Assembly: GCA_903642265.1 (NCBI GenBank)
Contig: CAHJWN010000036.1
Location: 1 to 38,455 of the forward strand
Direction: 5' to 3'
DNA length: 38,455 nucleotides
From: Acidobacteriaceae bacterium
GTDB lineage: Bacteria > Acidobacteriota > Terriglobia > Terriglobales > Acidobacteriaceae
In this document: positions 1 through 9,318 of the stretch, in pieces
Layout of the letters: each line of letters opens with the position of its first letter
How positions within the stretch are numbered: position 1 is the stretch's first letter
The notes under the pieces: model-generated
Told to the model about the DNA's origin: nothing
What the model saw: only the letters and a program-made list of their open reading frames with translations
The model's database searches: none
Program-made: the position numbers and the translations under genes

Positions 1-1
1 C

Positions 2-598
2 ATGGGCTACGAGCTCGTCGAGCAGCTCCAATGGATTTACCCGGACGCCGTCTTCTATCCAACAGGCGGAGGTGTGGGCCTGATCGGCATGTGGAAGGCC
101 TTCGACGAAATGGAACAGCTTGGCTGGATCGAGCAGGGAAGCAAGCGCCCCAAAATGTACGCTCTTCAAGCCGCCGGCTGCTCTCCCGTGGCTCGCGCCT
201 TCGACGCACATCAACCCGCCAGTGAGTTCTTCCAGAATGCCGCCACCTTCGCCTCCGGCCTTCGCGTGCCCAAGCCCTACGGTGACAGCATCATCCTCGA
301 TATCGTGCGCGAATCCGGTGGCCGCGCACTCGCCGTCACAGACGAAGCTATCCTCGCCTCCATCCTCGATTACGCGAAGCACGAGGGCCTCTTTCTCTCA
401 CCTGAAGGTGCAGCCGCCACCGCCGCCTATGACCAGCTCCTCACCTCCGGCGAACTCACCCCGACCGACCGCGTCGTCCTCTTCAACACCGGAGCCGGCC
501 TGAAATACACGGACACGACCGCCGAAGCCATGCACCTCCGTCGTCCCGGCTCGCTTCCGACCAGCCTGCCCGTAGGAGGCGTCATCACCCCGCAGTAG
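2..598 (+). CDS. thrC: Threonine synthase, C-terminal part (5' end outside window)
   Basis: This is the last 198 residues of a PLP-dependent threonine synthase, which turns O-phosphohomoserine into threonine in the cytoplasm. The glycine-rich PLP-phosphate loop is visible as YPTGGGVGLIG (about residues 19-29), followed by the family-typical MWKAFDEMEQLGW and, near the end, FNTGAGLKY. The ATG at position 2 is almost certainly an internal methionine: family members carry a long N-terminal part with the catalytic lysine before the MGYE segment, and the reading frame is open to the window edge. The gene ends with TAG at 596-598. The next gene starts about 280 bases downstream, so nothing ties it to an operon here. 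Assignment of the family is secure; the missing half cannot be judged. Confidence 0.92.
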   Translation: MGYELVEQLQWIYPDAVFYPTGGGVGLIGMWKAFDEMEQLGWIEQGSKRPKMYALQAAGCSPVARAFDAHQPASEFFQNAATFASGLRVPKPYGDSIILDIVRESGGRALAVTDEAILASILDYAKHEGLFLSPEGAAATAAYDQLLTSGELTPTDRVVLFNTGAGLKYTDTTAEAMHLRRPGSLPTSLPVGGVITPQ

Positions 599-672
599 CG
601 TAACGAACAAGTGCATGTCCTCTCCGCTACCTCACTCTTGTCACACCTCACCACAGCGTAGGACTTCCTATC

Positions 673-694
673 GCGCATGTCTTTAGCGCATGTC
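673..694. repeat. Short direct repeat GCGCATGTC x2
   Basis: The 9-mer GCGCATGTC occurs at 673-681 and again at 686-694 in the thrC-to-acetyltransferase gap. It may be the remains of a dispersed repeat or a pair of protein-binding half sites. No function can be assigned. Confidence 0.3.
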
Positions 695-776
695 CTCAAA
701 GTTGCTTTAACCCCTTCATCTGCACTTTGCATATTCCTACCACTGCCCTTGTCTTTGTCTCGTCCTTGCTCTTGCC

Positions 777-802
777 GTCATTCTGAGCGCAGCGAAGAAC
801 CC
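777..802. repeat. Dispersed intergenic repeat motif (CATTCTGAGCGCAGCGAAGA)
   Basis: The motif GTCATTCTGAGCGCAGCGAAG, continuing to AACCC, sits in the gap between thrC and the acetyltransferase. From memory this exact string is a very frequent intergenic repeat in Acidobacteriaceae and some other bacteria. I see only one copy in this window, so its repeat status rests on recalled knowledge rather than on what is visible here. It supports the taxonomic guess. Confidence 0.5.
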
Positions 803-875
803 CGCGCGACTCCACATCCCACGGCGCTCGCAGCTTTCTCACCCGCACGCCGCCCTTGGCACCACGAAAGAACCC

Positions 876-1571
876 ATGCCCCTACCCGAGCACCTCTTCC
901 TCAACCCGGTTCTCACCGCGCTCCGCACCACCCACGCTCAGATCGCAATCATCCACGGCGAGGCCATGCGCTATCCCGCCGCAGTGTCCCCGTTCGCCGC
1001 AATCGCCTCGCCCACCACCAAAGCGCTGCGCGACCTTTACGCTCTCCTTGCTCGAGACGAGTACGTTTGGATCGCCGCCCTTGGCGCAGCCGACCCTCAC
1101 GCCGCCGGCCTAATCATCGAGACCACCATCGACGTCCTGCAAATGGCCCTTCCCGCAGTGATCCCAGCCCCGCCGTCACATCCCGCAATCGTCTCGCTTA
1201 CCTGCGCCCACGCGGCCGAGATGGTCGCCCTTACCGATATTGCTTTCCCCGGCTTCTTCCGCCCGCGTACCTGCGAGATGGGCGACTACTTCGGCATCTA
1301 CTCGCCGGATCATCAACTCGTCGCCATGGGCGGCGAGCGCCTCATCTTCCCCGGCTATTCTGAGATCAGCGGCCTGTGCACCCATCCTGATCATCGCGGT
1401 AAGGGTCACGCTACCGACCTCCTGTGGCAGGTTGCTATGCAGCAACGCAGCCGAGCAGTTGTGCCATGGCTCCACGTAAGTGCCACCAACCAGAAGGCCG
1501 TAGATCTTTACCTGAAGCTTGGACTGCAAACCATCCGCAGCATCAAGCTCCACAAGCTTCATCACTCATAA
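876..1571 (+). CDS. GNAT family N-acetyltransferase
   Basis: A 231-residue protein with an acetyl-CoA-dependent GNAT domain in its second half. The motif A pyrophosphate loop reads HPDHRGKGHAT (residues 170-180, core RGKGHA), preceded by a strand with ISGLCTH and followed by WLHVSATNQKAVDLYLKLG, the motif B pattern in which an Asn/Ala pair precedes the helix and a YxKLGF-like turn. The first 100 residues look like the extra N-terminal half seen in FR47-like GNATs. The substrate cannot be inferred. The ATG at 876 is preceded only by a weak GAAAG. An upstream overlapping frame (from 677) is compositional shadow. It converges with the small membrane protein gene ending at 1621. Confidence 0.82.
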   Translation: MPLPEHLFLNPVLTALRTTHAQIAIIHGEAMRYPAAVSPFAAIASPTTKALRDLYALLARDEYVWIAALGAADPHAAGLIIETTIDVLQMALPAVIPAPPSHPAIVSLTCAHAAEMVALTDIAFPGFFRPRTCEMGDYFGIYSPDHQLVAMGGERLIFPGYSEISGLCTHPDHRGKGHATDLLWQVAMQQRSRAVVPWLHVSATNQKAVDLYLKLGLQTIRSIKLHKLHHS

Positions 1572-1581
1572 AGAAACGGCC

Positions 1582-1615
1582 CCGCATCAGCGAGCCCGTT
1601 CACTTATGAATGCGG
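1582..1615. terminator. Possible bidirectional hairpin between convergent genes
   Basis: CCGCAT at 1582-1587 pairs with ATGCGG at 1610-1615 across a 22-base loop in the 49-base gap between two convergent genes. The long loop and absence of a T-run make it a weak terminator candidate. Confidence 0.25.
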
Positions 1616-1620
1616 ATCCT

Positions 1621-1893
1621 TTACAACTCAGCAGTCCTGTTGCCCGTAACCAGTCTCAACAGGAATGTAAGAATCACGGCGCCCAGCACGGCGATCGCTA
1701 TACTGATGATCAATCCATGATCGCCAACGCCGCCTAACCCCATATGGGACGAGATGAATCCGCCGATCAGTGCGCCGATCAGCCCCACCACCATATCCAT
1801 AATGAATCCGAAGCCAGACCCCTTCATGATCTTGCCCGTTATCCATCCAGCAAGCGCACCGATAATGATCCAAGCGATTAGTCCATGTCCCAT
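1621..1893 (-). CDS. GlsB/YeaQ/YmgE-type small stress membrane protein
   Basis: A 90-residue, Gly-rich protein with three hydrophobic segments (MGHGLIAWIIIGALAGWITG, then a glycine-zipper-like stretch MVVGLIGALIGGFI, and a C-terminal ISIAIAVLGAVILTFLLRLV). This matches the transglycosylase-associated / YeaQ family, small inner-membrane proteins linked to envelope or general stress. I place the start at 1893 rather than the longer frame from 1923, because a strong GAGGAG ribosome site lies just upstream of this ATG and the family begins with MG-hydrophobic. The biochemical role of the family is not established, so stress response is only a family-level label. Confidence 0.85.
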   Translation of the reverse strand: MGHGLIAWIIIGALAGWITGKIMKGSGFGFIMDMVVGLIGALIGGFISSHMGLGGVGDHGLIISIAIAVLGAVILTFLLRLVTGNRTAEL

Positions 1894-2020
1894 AGTCGTT
1901 CTCCTCAAATCGTTAGGATGCAAAGCACTGCGGGAATGACATCAATCTTCTTCAGTACCGAAGTAAGCACCCGAACGTCCTGATCGAAGTATTGCTTCAG
2001 CCCTAAGTACGCCGCGACCC

Positions 2021-3388
2021 ATGTCCAACGCAGAAGCTCAAATCCGTTCTGTCCTCACCCTCGCTCTGCCCCTGATCCTGGCGGAGGTCGGATGGATGTT
2101 CATGGCCGTCGTCGACACCATCATGGTCGGCCACCTGCCCCACCCCGCCATCACCATTTCGGCAGTCGCTCTTGCCCAGGTCCTCTATAACACTCTGGCC
2201 TTTGGCTTTGGCGGCGTACTCTTCGGCCTCGACACCTACCTCTCGCAATCGCATGGTGCTGGCAAGTTCGACGAAGCCAATCGCTGGCTGCTCCACGGCG
2301 TCCTGCTTGCCGCAATCCTCAGCGCCATCCTCATGTCGGTCGTCCACGCTGCATCGTTCGCACTCTTCTATATGCCGGTCGAACCAGTCATTCGCAACCA
2401 GGCCGTTACCTTTCTTCGCGTCCTCAATGTTGGCACGCCTTTCCTTATGCTTGCCCTCACCCTGCGCCGCTATCTGCAGGCCTTCAACCACGTCAAGACC
2501 ATCGCCATCACTGCCGTCACTGCGAACGTCGTCAATGCCGCACTCGACTGGATCTTCCTCTTCCCACATCCTTGGGGCCTCTTCAACCTGCCCGGCTACG
2601 GAGTCGTCGGTGCGGCCATCTCCACTGCCTTCGCCCGCCTGTACATGGCCGTCTTCTTCCTTGCCGCCATCTGGTACTTCGACCGCAAGCACGCCTATGG
2701 TCTTCGGACCATGGCTCGAGGAATCTCAGCCGCCAGTCTCAAACAACTTGCCATCTTTGGAGCACCCGTGGGCGCGCAGATCTTCGTCGAAATCTCCATT
2801 TTCGCCGCCGTCACCTATCTCATCGGCACCTTCGGCCCACTGCCCCTTGCCGGTCATGAGATCGCCCTCAACATCGCGAGCATCACGTTTATGGTGCCCT
2901 TCGCTATCTCCGCCGCAGCATCGGTCCGGGTGGGCCAGGCCATCGGCCGCAAAACTCCCGCCGAAGCCGCCGCTGCCGGTTGGACAGCCATCGGCCTCGG
3001 TGCAGCCTTCATGCTCTGCGCCTCCGCTGTCCTTCTTGCCATTCCGCACGCCATAGCCCGCGCATTCACCGCCGACCCCGGCGTCATCGCCGCCACGATC
3101 CCCCTCCTCCTCATTGCCGCAGCCTTCCAGTTCTTCGATGGCCTCCAGATCACCGCTACCGGCGCACTCCGCGGAGCAGGGAACACCCACACCGGCCTCT
3201 TGGTCCATCTGTGCGGGTACTGGGTCATCGGCATGCCGGTCGGCATCCTGCTCGGCTTCCACTACAAGCTAGGCGCGGTCGGCCTTTGGACTGGTCTCTG
3301 CACCGGCCTCATCATTGCTGGCGCCGCCCTCATTACAAGCTGGCATCGCACCGCCCGCAAGATCGCCGCGACTATCTCCGTCGCATAG
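2021..3388 (+). CDS. MATE family multidrug/toxin efflux transporter
   Basis: A 455-residue integral membrane protein with about 12 predicted hydrophobic helices. The N-terminus (LALPLILAEVGWMFMAVVDTIMVGHL) is the signature start of MATE transporters, with the VDTIMVGHLP segment of helix 1-2, and the pseudo-repeat appears again in the middle (FGAPVGAQIFVEISIFAAVTYLIGTFG). The late TGALRGAGNTHTGLL motif is also typical of NorM-like members. MATE proteins export cationic drugs or metabolites with a Na+ or H+ gradient across the inner membrane. The substrate is unknown. The gene converges with the amidohydrolase ending at 3423. No strong ribosome site precedes the ATG (only GCGACCC), but the N-terminus matches the family well. 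Confidence 0.92.
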   Translation: MSNAEAQIRSVLTLALPLILAEVGWMFMAVVDTIMVGHLPHPAITISAVALAQVLYNTLAFGFGGVLFGLDTYLSQSHGAGKFDEANRWLLHGVLLAAILSAILMSVVHAASFALFYMPVEPVIRNQAVTFLRVLNVGTPFLMLALTLRRYLQAFNHVKTIAITAVTANVVNAALDWIFLFPHPWGLFNLPGYGVVGAAISTAFARLYMAVFFLAAIWYFDRKHAYGLRTMARGISAASLKQLAIFGAPVGAQIFVEISIFAAVTYLIGTFGPLPLAGHEIALNIASITFMVPFAISAAASVRVGQAIGRKTPAEAAAAGWTAIGLGAAFMLCASAVLLAIPHAIARAFTADPGVIAATIPLLLIAAAFQFFDGLQITATGALRGAGNTHTGLLVHLCGYWVIGMPVGILLGFHYKLGAVGLWTGLCTGLIIAGAALITSWHRTARKIAATISVA

Positions 3389-3422
3389 AGCGAATCATGC
3401 CAAGCGTAATCCCACTCCAGCG

Positions 3423-4436
3423 CTACCTGGTCGGCGCGGGCGGAAGCCTCAGGAACCGCGCCGCGTTGTTGTAGAGTACGTCGCGCTTCTCCTCAGGAGT
3501 CAGGTAGTCGGCATTCTGGATAATGCTGATTGAGTACGCCATCAGCTTCGGCCATTCCAACTGGTCGGTCCCGAACATCACGCGGTCTTCGAACCCTGCT
3601 TCCACCAGTCGCTGAATGTAACGGTTGACCTCCTTGATTGGATAGCTCCAGATCAGCCCGGCAACGTCGACGTACACATGGGAGTTAGCCTGCAGCAGAG
3701 TCAGCATGTTGTCCATCATCGGATAGCCTGCATGCATCACCTGCACCCGGAGCTTGGGATGTCGCGCCAGCAGTTCTTCGAGCAGCAGCGGATTCCCCAT
3801 CGACCCCCGAAACTTTGGACTTGCAACATTGGCACGACCAGATCCGCCTGTTCCCATGTGGATGGCGACCGGGATGTCCAACTGCTCTGCAAGCGCGAAG
3901 TAGGCATCAACAGAAGGATCACTTGGCGATATCCCCTCATATTGCAGGCCGATTTCACCCATCACCTTGAAACCACCCGTGGTGAAGTCCTTTCGCAACT
4001 CGTCCAGAGGCACCCGCTGGCCTGGGCCCACGCCGTCGCTGAATGACGTGCCTGGGATCACCCGGTCCGGCGCAGCGTCCCGCCACTTTTGGACGCTCTT
4101 GGGATCGCCGAAGACGACCGCGGTCACGTTCAGCCGTTCCATCTCCGCAACCACGTCCTTGATATATTGCCCCTTCGCTGACGCGTAGAGCCTCGGTGTG
4201 CATTCCTCCGGGCTCCAGCCAAATGGCGCTTCTTTCGTATCAGGGTCGGAGGCCAGAAACTTGGCGGTGTTCGGGCAGATCCCTCCTGGGCTGGGAAATG
4301 ACTCATCCATGGCATGGACGTGAACATCAAGCACTGGAGGAAGGGTGGGCGCCGGGTTCTGCGCGAGACAAAATGCAGAGGAGAATGTCACAACTCCAAC
4401 TGATCTCCACGCAATTTTGATAATACGAGATAACAT
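3423..4436 (-). CDS. Exported amidohydrolase-family protein
   Basis: A 337-residue protein with an N-terminal signal peptide (hydrophobic stretch about residues 12-25, likely cleavage after CLA-Q) followed by an amidohydrolase-2-like TIM barrel. Metal ligands are visible as VHVH (H39 and H41 in LDVHVHAMD), HMGTGG, a VMHAGYP strand and the late FGTDQLEWP with the conserved aspartate. Such proteins hydrolyse or decarboxylate cyclic or carboxylated substrates; the exact reaction is not readable. The ATG is preceded by AGGAG at good spacing (near 4444-4448 on the minus strand). It lies 202 bases downstream of the acyltransferase on the same strand, so co-transcription is possible but not shown. 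Confidence 0.85.
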   Translation of the reverse strand: MLSRIIKIAWRSVGVVTFSSAFCLAQNPAPTLPPVLDVHVHAMDESFPSPGGICPNTAKFLASDPDTKEAPFGWSPEECTPRLYASAKGQYIKDVVAEMERLNVTAVVFGDPKSVQKWRDAAPDRVIPGTSFSDGVGPGQRVPLDELRKDFTTGGFKVMGEIGLQYEGISPSDPSVDAYFALAEQLDIPVAIHMGTGGSGRANVASPKFRGSMGNPLLLEELLARHPKLRVQVMHAGYPMMDNMLTLLQANSHVYVDVAGLIWSYPIKEVNRYIQRLVEAGFEDRVMFGTDQLEWPKLMAYSISIIQNADYLTPEEKRDVLYNNAARFLRLPPAPTR

Positions 4437-4638
4437 GCAGGTCTCCTGATGCAGATCATCATACCTTCAGCACATCGCCGTTGCCGACCCGTCAGCTGCC
4501 GGTGCACTATCCACAGGAAATGGTTCGGACTGAGACTGTCGGGCATACCGAACGGCGTCCCCATGCATAGGGCCTACAGACTTCCGTCTTAGGCAATGAC
4601 CTTCAGTTGATGTGCAGGGTCTGCCGCAACCGAGACAC

Positions 4639-5805
4639 TTACAACGCAGGCTCTCTCCGGATCTTGACGTCGATTGCGGATGCTGTTTCTGCAATCGAAA
4701 TGGATGACCGGTCCCGCAGACGCAGGAACGGACGCTCTACCAGGACGCTCAGGAGCCATGCTACTGCGAAGCACGCAACCGCATAGATCAGCCATGATGC
4801 CGGCCCGTGCGCGGACGTGACCTTTGGAAGATGCTCCATCAGCAGATGCCCGACCGCCTTGTGCGTCAGGTACAAACTGAACGCCAGACCAGCAACGGTC
4901 TCCATCCCTGGTACTCTTGCCCGCGCCAGGACTCCGTTCTTACTGACACTTGAAGCGGTGATCAGCCCAAGGCCGAATGAAAGCAGCGGCAGACCAACTA
5001 CGATGCCCCACATCGCCGGCCCCTCAGGATTGCCAAGATCATCACCGCGGAACATCCACATCACGCATCCCACACAGGCACAGCCCATAGCCATCAATGC
5101 GTGTCCATGCCGCATCAGTCGGTCCCACCAGGCTTGGCGGAAAGTTTGCACGATCGCAAGGCTCACGCCCATCACCAATCCATCGAGGCGGGTATAGCTT
5201 GGATAGTAAATACGGGTCCAGACGTCATCGGGATACTGCGTGATCAGGAAACCGCGTAGCCCAATGCCGAAGATCACGATAGAGCTAAGCACCGCGACAG
5301 TGGTCCTCGCGGAAGGCCGCCACATGATCAACATAAGTATCAATGGCAGCAGCAAATAGAACTGTTCCTCCACGCACAGTGACCAGGCATGCGAGAACGC
5401 TCGAGAATCAAAGCTGAATCCAAAATTAGTAGTAAAGGTGAGGAACTTCCAAAGTGGGGCAAGTCGCGGAAACTCGCGCCATCCAGGCACGGTAAAGTAA
5501 AGCAAAAGCACCACCAGGTAAGCCGGCAAAATGCGATATGCTCGCCGACGATAGAACTGTTTGATAGAAGGTCGCTGCCTGCCGAGATATGACTTCAGAA
5601 CTTGTCGCCCAATCAGGAAGCCACTCAGAACAAAGAAGAGATCGACACCCATCCAGCCGAAGTAAGTAAAGGGCAGGATGCTTGCAGACAACTCACCGAA
5701 GATGGTGAAGTGATAAAGAATGACAGCCAGAATCGCCAACGCACGAAGGGTGTCAAGGCCGAATAGCTTGTCGGTCACAGGCAACGTCTTCAATCGGGTA
5801 TTCAC
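4639..5805 (-). CDS. OafA/YrhL-like membrane acyltransferase
   Basis: A 388-residue acyltransferase-3 family protein with roughly ten hydrophobic helices. The family blocks are present in order: LDTLRALAILAVILYHF (with the catalytic-region histidine), GVDLFFVLSGFLIG, RRAYRILPAYLVVL and AWSLCVEEQFYLLLPL (the conserved EEQFY). These proteins O-acylate periplasmic sugars such as O-antigen, exopolysaccharide or peptidoglycan. There is no C-terminal SGNH domain, so this is the short form. The start codon is GTG at 5805 with no obvious strong ribosome site; residues 1-15 are compatible with a normal cytoplasmic N-terminus. The acceptor glycan is not predictable because no polysaccharide cluster is adjacent. 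Confidence 0.88.
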   Translation of the reverse strand: MNTRLKTLPVTDKLFGLDTLRALAILAVILYHFTIFGELSASILPFTYFGWMGVDLFFVLSGFLIGRQVLKSYLGRQRPSIKQFYRRRAYRILPAYLVVLLLYFTVPGWREFPRLAPLWKFLTFTTNFGFSFDSRAFSHAWSLCVEEQFYLLLPLILMLIMWRPSARTTVAVLSSIVIFGIGLRGFLITQYPDDVWTRIYYPSYTRLDGLVMGVSLAIVQTFRQAWWDRLMRHGHALMAMGCACVGCVMWMFRGDDLGNPEGPAMWGIVVGLPLLSFGLGLITASSVSKNGVLARARVPGMETVAGLAFSLYLTHKAVGHLLMEHLPKVTSAHGPASWLIYAVACFAVAWLLSVLVERPFLRLRDRSSISIAETASAIDVKIRREPAL

Positions 5806-5878
5806 GGGTCGCTGAGCAACCTCAGCCTACTACAATCCCACAGGTCATCTTCAGCTGTCGGCGAAACCTTCGACGGCT

Positions 5879-8161
5879 CTAGCCTGCTGCTTTTCGCAGC
5901 AGTTCAGTCGCCGCACGTTCGAGCACACCTACTTGCCTCTCCATCCTTCGTATCTGCTGCTCCTCAACGGAAGTGCCTGCCGTCTCGTCATAAGCTGGGG
6001 AAGGAGGACCTATGATCGCCGCACCAGTCCCCGCCAGCGCCGCACCCATGGCCTCCATCCGCTCCACAATGCTTTCAACCCGCCCCACAATCTGGGCCTC
6101 GCCACTACCGACAACCGTCAACGTCGTCGCCACCCGCATCAGCCTTCGCAGATACGTCACAAACGTCAGCGCCTGCGCCTGGATGTTTCCCGCGGCAGCC
6201 TTCTTGCCGAACCCAGGCTCCAGCATCATCCGGTCCAGCGACTCCTCTGCATCATTGATCGCCAGCCCACAGATCCTTCTCGCTGGCGCAATCAGTTGCC
6301 TCTCCGCGATCCTGCGCTCTGAAGCGTCCACCTTCCAGAAACGCACCATGGCCTGCAGGTACGCCGCATCCGCTACCGTCCCGCGCCCCAGCAAGCGTCC
6401 CAATGCCAAATGCTCATGCTCCGGCCACAGCAGCCACATCGCCGCCACAGCAACCGCTGCACCGAGCACCGTATTTGCCATCCGTACGCCGGCAAATTGC
6501 CAGTCGCGAAAGTACGGCATCGACATCAACACAAATGTTGGCGTAAGGAAGAAGCAGTACCAGGCATAGTTCACCGCATACGTCGCCAGCGTCAGTACAG
6601 AGACCACCGTGATCGCCGCAATTAAGCCCGCCGGCCCATGTATTGCCGTTGCCAGCACAGCCGCCAGCACACCCCCGGCGATAGTTCCGCCCACGCGCTG
6701 CAATCCGCGCCGCAGGGTGCCTGTGCCATACGGCTGCAGCACAATGATGGACGTCATCGCCAGCCACGTGCCATGCCGCACGTGTGTCAACCGCATCAGC
6801 GCAATGTCAACGGCGCCCACCACTCCCATCCGCAGTGCATGCCGCATCATTACCGAATCCCTCGTCCAGTTTGCTCGAAGCGCATCTATCCACGCCCAGT
6901 GCCATCGCGCCACGTGGCCTGCTACACCCTCTGCCTCTCCGGAGGTCGCCGTGGTCTGGGAGGTTGCCGTGGCCTGCGCCAGCATCGCCCACCGCGCCAC
7001 CACCCCGGACTCCCGGCCACCTCGCAACTCCACACCCGTCCAGATCGCTCGCACTGCCTCGAATGCAATCTGGATGTTCTCAAGCGCATCCCGCTCATCC
7101 TTCGCCAGGTGGGCCAGCGTCGTTCCCTTCGCAAACGGCCACTGCGGCCGCTTCAGCCGCGGTTGTACATGCTCAATGGAATGCGATCCCTCTGGCAGAT
7201 ACGAAGCTGCCCGGTCGCTCGGTCTATGGCGAAGCCCGTCGACCACCGCTTGCTCCGCACCGCTGAGCCAATGCGCCGCCTCGCGAACCGCTGCCTGCCC
7301 GCGCAGCGCCTCATCGGACTCCGGATGGATTTCATCCTCTGCCAGCTCGCGCCATCGCAGCGTGATCGCAAACAGCATGTCCGCGGTCTCCAGAAGGACT
7401 GTCAGGTTCCGCGCCCGTACCGTCCTGGCCGTCACGCGTGCGGGGGCCGTTCCAAGCGCTCTTCGGGCAAACTCCATTTTCAGCCGCATGTCTCGTTGAA
7501 ATTCGCTCGTCTGCTCCTTCTGCTGACCTCTTACAAAACTCCCCATGCCGTGCATTGCTGAAGGGTGGGACAAACCACCTCGGAAACCGTCCTCCGTAAA
7601 TCTTGCCTTGGTAAACTCCGCAAGCACCCGGTAACAATCCGCTACCGCGTTCCGGGCGGGACGAAACGGGTCCACGGGCCATAGCATCAGGCTCAGACCC
7701 GCCGCCCATAACCCGCCCAGCACAAACTGAACTGCTGACGCACTCGCATCCGCGAAACTGTGCGTCTCTCGTCCGAACCCCGCAAAGTAAAGCACCAGGA
7801 TAATCACGCTTGTCGAAGCCACCCGCTCTGAAGCCACCCGCGCGAACGTAGCCGAAAAACACACTACGGCCGTCACCGCGATCGCCGCCCAAAGCGTTCC
7901 ACTTACCATCGCACCGATGACGCAAACGATTGCGCCGCCCGTCAGCAGCGTCCCGATTGTCTCCAGGCGCGACCGGTACGGGCCGCCATTGTCCACAAGG
8001 ATTGCCTCAAAGCCCCCCAGCGCCGCCCATCCCAGCGGCTTCCCCAGAAGATGACAGGCCAGCATCGCACCAGACACAGCCACGCCTGCTCGCAACCCGC
8101 GCGCCCACTGCAGCGACCTCACCGCTCGCAGTGCTCTTTCGCCCACCGCCAGCTCTGCCAT
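5879..8161 (-). CDS. FUSC-family inner-membrane protein (aromatic acid/fusaric acid exporter-like)
   Basis: A 760-residue protein with two blocks of about six hydrophobic helices separated by a long cytoplasmic region, the architecture of FUSC/YccS/AaeB-type proteins. The first block spans about residues 25-175 (including LGGFEAILVDNGGPYRSRLE and a LWPVDPFRP end). The second starts near RMGVVGAVDIALMRLTHVRHG with the family-typical YGTGTLRRGLQRVGGTIAGG and ends at AAMWLLWPE. A C-terminal helical domain follows with several Arg/Glu heptad-like stretches. Related proteins are linked to export of hydroxylated aromatic acids, usually with a membrane-fusion partner; none is adjacent here. It is divergent from the proline dehydrogenase gene, with a 215-base shared upstream region. 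Confidence 0.85.
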   Translation of the reverse strand: MAELAVGERALRAVRSLQWARGLRAGVAVSGAMLACHLLGKPLGWAALGGFEAILVDNGGPYRSRLETIGTLLTGGAIVCVIGAMVSGTLWAAIAVTAVVCFSATFARVASERVASTSVIILVLYFAGFGRETHSFADASASAVQFVLGGLWAAGLSLMLWPVDPFRPARNAVADCYRVLAEFTKARFTEDGFRGGLSHPSAMHGMGSFVRGQQKEQTSEFQRDMRLKMEFARRALGTAPARVTARTVRARNLTVLLETADMLFAITLRWRELAEDEIHPESDEALRGQAAVREAAHWLSGAEQAVVDGLRHRPSDRAASYLPEGSHSIEHVQPRLKRPQWPFAKGTTLAHLAKDERDALENIQIAFEAVRAIWTGVELRGGRESGVVARWAMLAQATATSQTTATSGEAEGVAGHVARWHWAWIDALRANWTRDSVMMRHALRMGVVGAVDIALMRLTHVRHGTWLAMTSIIVLQPYGTGTLRRGLQRVGGTIAGGVLAAVLATAIHGPAGLIAAITVVSVLTLATYAVNYAWYCFFLTPTFVLMSMPYFRDWQFAGVRMANTVLGAAVAVAAMWLLWPEHEHLALGRLLGRGTVADAAYLQAMVRFWKVDASERRIAERQLIAPARRICGLAINDAEESLDRMMLEPGFGKKAAAGNIQAQALTFVTYLRRLMRVATTLTVVGSGEAQIVGRVESIVERMEAMGAALAGTGAAIIGPPSPAYDETAGTSVEEQQIRRMERQVGVLERAATELLRKAAG

Positions 8162-8376
8162 ATCCCAAGTCTAGCGCCGCTGCTCAGTGCCGCTCTGCAA
8201 TACCAGTTTTCAATGTAGACACGAGCCACCGATCGACCTGAAGAGGGCCTGCAGGAGGTAACCAGAGAACAAGCCCGAGGCTATCTGCGATAATCCAGGA
8301 GGAGCGCAGGCCTCCGCCGTCCTTCGCCCCCCAATCCAAACTGCCGCTTCATAGGCCTATTTCGAGGTATCCCGCA

Positions 8377-9318
8377 GTGCTGCGTTCCTTCTTCATCGCC
8401 ATGTCCACGAATACGGCCATGCGCTCCTTCTCTGAAAAGTCCTCTGTAGGCCGCAAGCTCTCCAGCCGCTTCGTCGCCGGCATGTCTGTTGAAGAAGCTC
8501 TCGCCGCCGCCGCAGAACTCAACCGTGACGGCATCTCCGCCTCGCTCGACTCTCTCGGCGAAAGCGTTAGCGATGAAGCCCACGCCCGCCACTCTGCCAA
8601 CATCTACCATCAGCTCCTCGACGCGATCGAGACCCGCGGTCTTGACGCGAACGTGTCCGTCAAGCTCACGCAGATGGGCATGGACTTCAATCCCGCCCTC
8701 GCCGAATCGATCGTTCTCGAGATGGTCGAGCACGCCGCCCGCGCCGACTCCTTTGTTCGCGTCGACATGGAAGGTACGCCTCTCACCGAAGCTACTCTCC
8801 AGCTTGTCGAGCGCATCCACGCCCGCCCCAACCTCTACGGCAGGGTAGGCGCCGTCCTCCAGTCCTATCTTTATCGCACCGAGGCCGACACTGACCGCCT
8901 CCTCCAGCAAGGCATCCGTATCCGCCTCTGCAAGGGCGCCTACAAGGAAGGCCCCGAGCATGCCTTCCCATCCAAGATCGAGGTCGATCGCAACTACATC
9001 AAGCTCATGTCTCGCATGACCACCTACATCCATCCAGACCTCCACCGCCCCGTCTTCTGCGGTCTCGCCACCCACGATGAGCGCATCATCGACACCATGG
9101 TCCGCTTTGTCCAGCAGCAGGGAGTCATGAAGTCCGCCTTCGAGTTCCAGATGCTTTACGGCATCCGCCGCGACCTGCAGCGCAGCCTCGTCAAAGAAGG
9201 CTTTTGCGTCCGCGTCTATATCCCTTTTGGCACCGAGTGGTATCCGTATTTCATGCGCCGCCTTGCCGAACGGCCCGCGAACGTCCTGTTCCTCGCCAAG
9301 AACTTCTTCAAGAATTGA
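8377..9318 (+). CDS. Proline dehydrogenase (monofunctional)
   Basis: A 313-residue flavin-dependent proline dehydrogenase, which oxidises proline to pyrroline-5-carboxylate. The (beta/alpha)8 barrel blocks are all visible: VSVKLTQMG (93-101), RVDMEG (128-133), QSYLYR (162-167), RLCKGAYKE (183-191), ATHDE (231-235), EFQMLYGIR (256-264) and the closing TEWYPYFMRRLAERPAN (286-302) with the paired arginines that bind the substrate carboxylate. The length fits the short monofunctional class rather than bifunctional PutA. The start is GTG at 8377, with GAGG at 8364-8367; the N-terminus (LRSFFIAMSTN) looks family-like. No P5C dehydrogenase gene is nearby, so the second step must be encoded elsewhere. 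A 362-residue antisense frame over the gene is compositional shadow. Confidence 0.93.
   Translation: MLRSFFIAMSTNTAMRSFSEKSSVGRKLSSRFVAGMSVEEALAAAAELNRDGISASLDSLGESVSDEAHARHSANIYHQLLDAIETRGLDANVSVKLTQMGMDFNPALAESIVLEMVEHAARADSFVRVDMEGTPLTEATLQLVERIHARPNLYGRVGAVLQSYLYRTEADTDRLLQQGIRIRLCKGAYKEGPEHAFPSKIEVDRNYIKLMSRMTTYIHPDLHRPVFCGLATHDERIIDTMVRFVQQQGVMKSAFEFQMLYGIRRDLQRSLVKEGFCVRVYIPFGTEWYPYFMRRLAERPANVLFLAKNFFKN

Noticed and set aside
677..1363. A 228-residue plus-strand frame overlapping the acetyltransferase gene
   Set aside because: Arg/Pro/Ser-rich product typical of an out-of-frame read; the GNAT motifs lie in the other frame.
2003..2692. A 229-residue minus-strand frame opposite the MATE gene
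   Set aside because: Acidic low-complexity product with no hydrophobic core or motif; the MATE gene explains the region.
4437..4638. Small minus-strand frames between acyltransferase and amidohydrolase (for example 4467-4694)
   Set aside because: Overlap the end of the acyltransferase gene, no ribosome site, and Ser/Arg/Cys-rich products.
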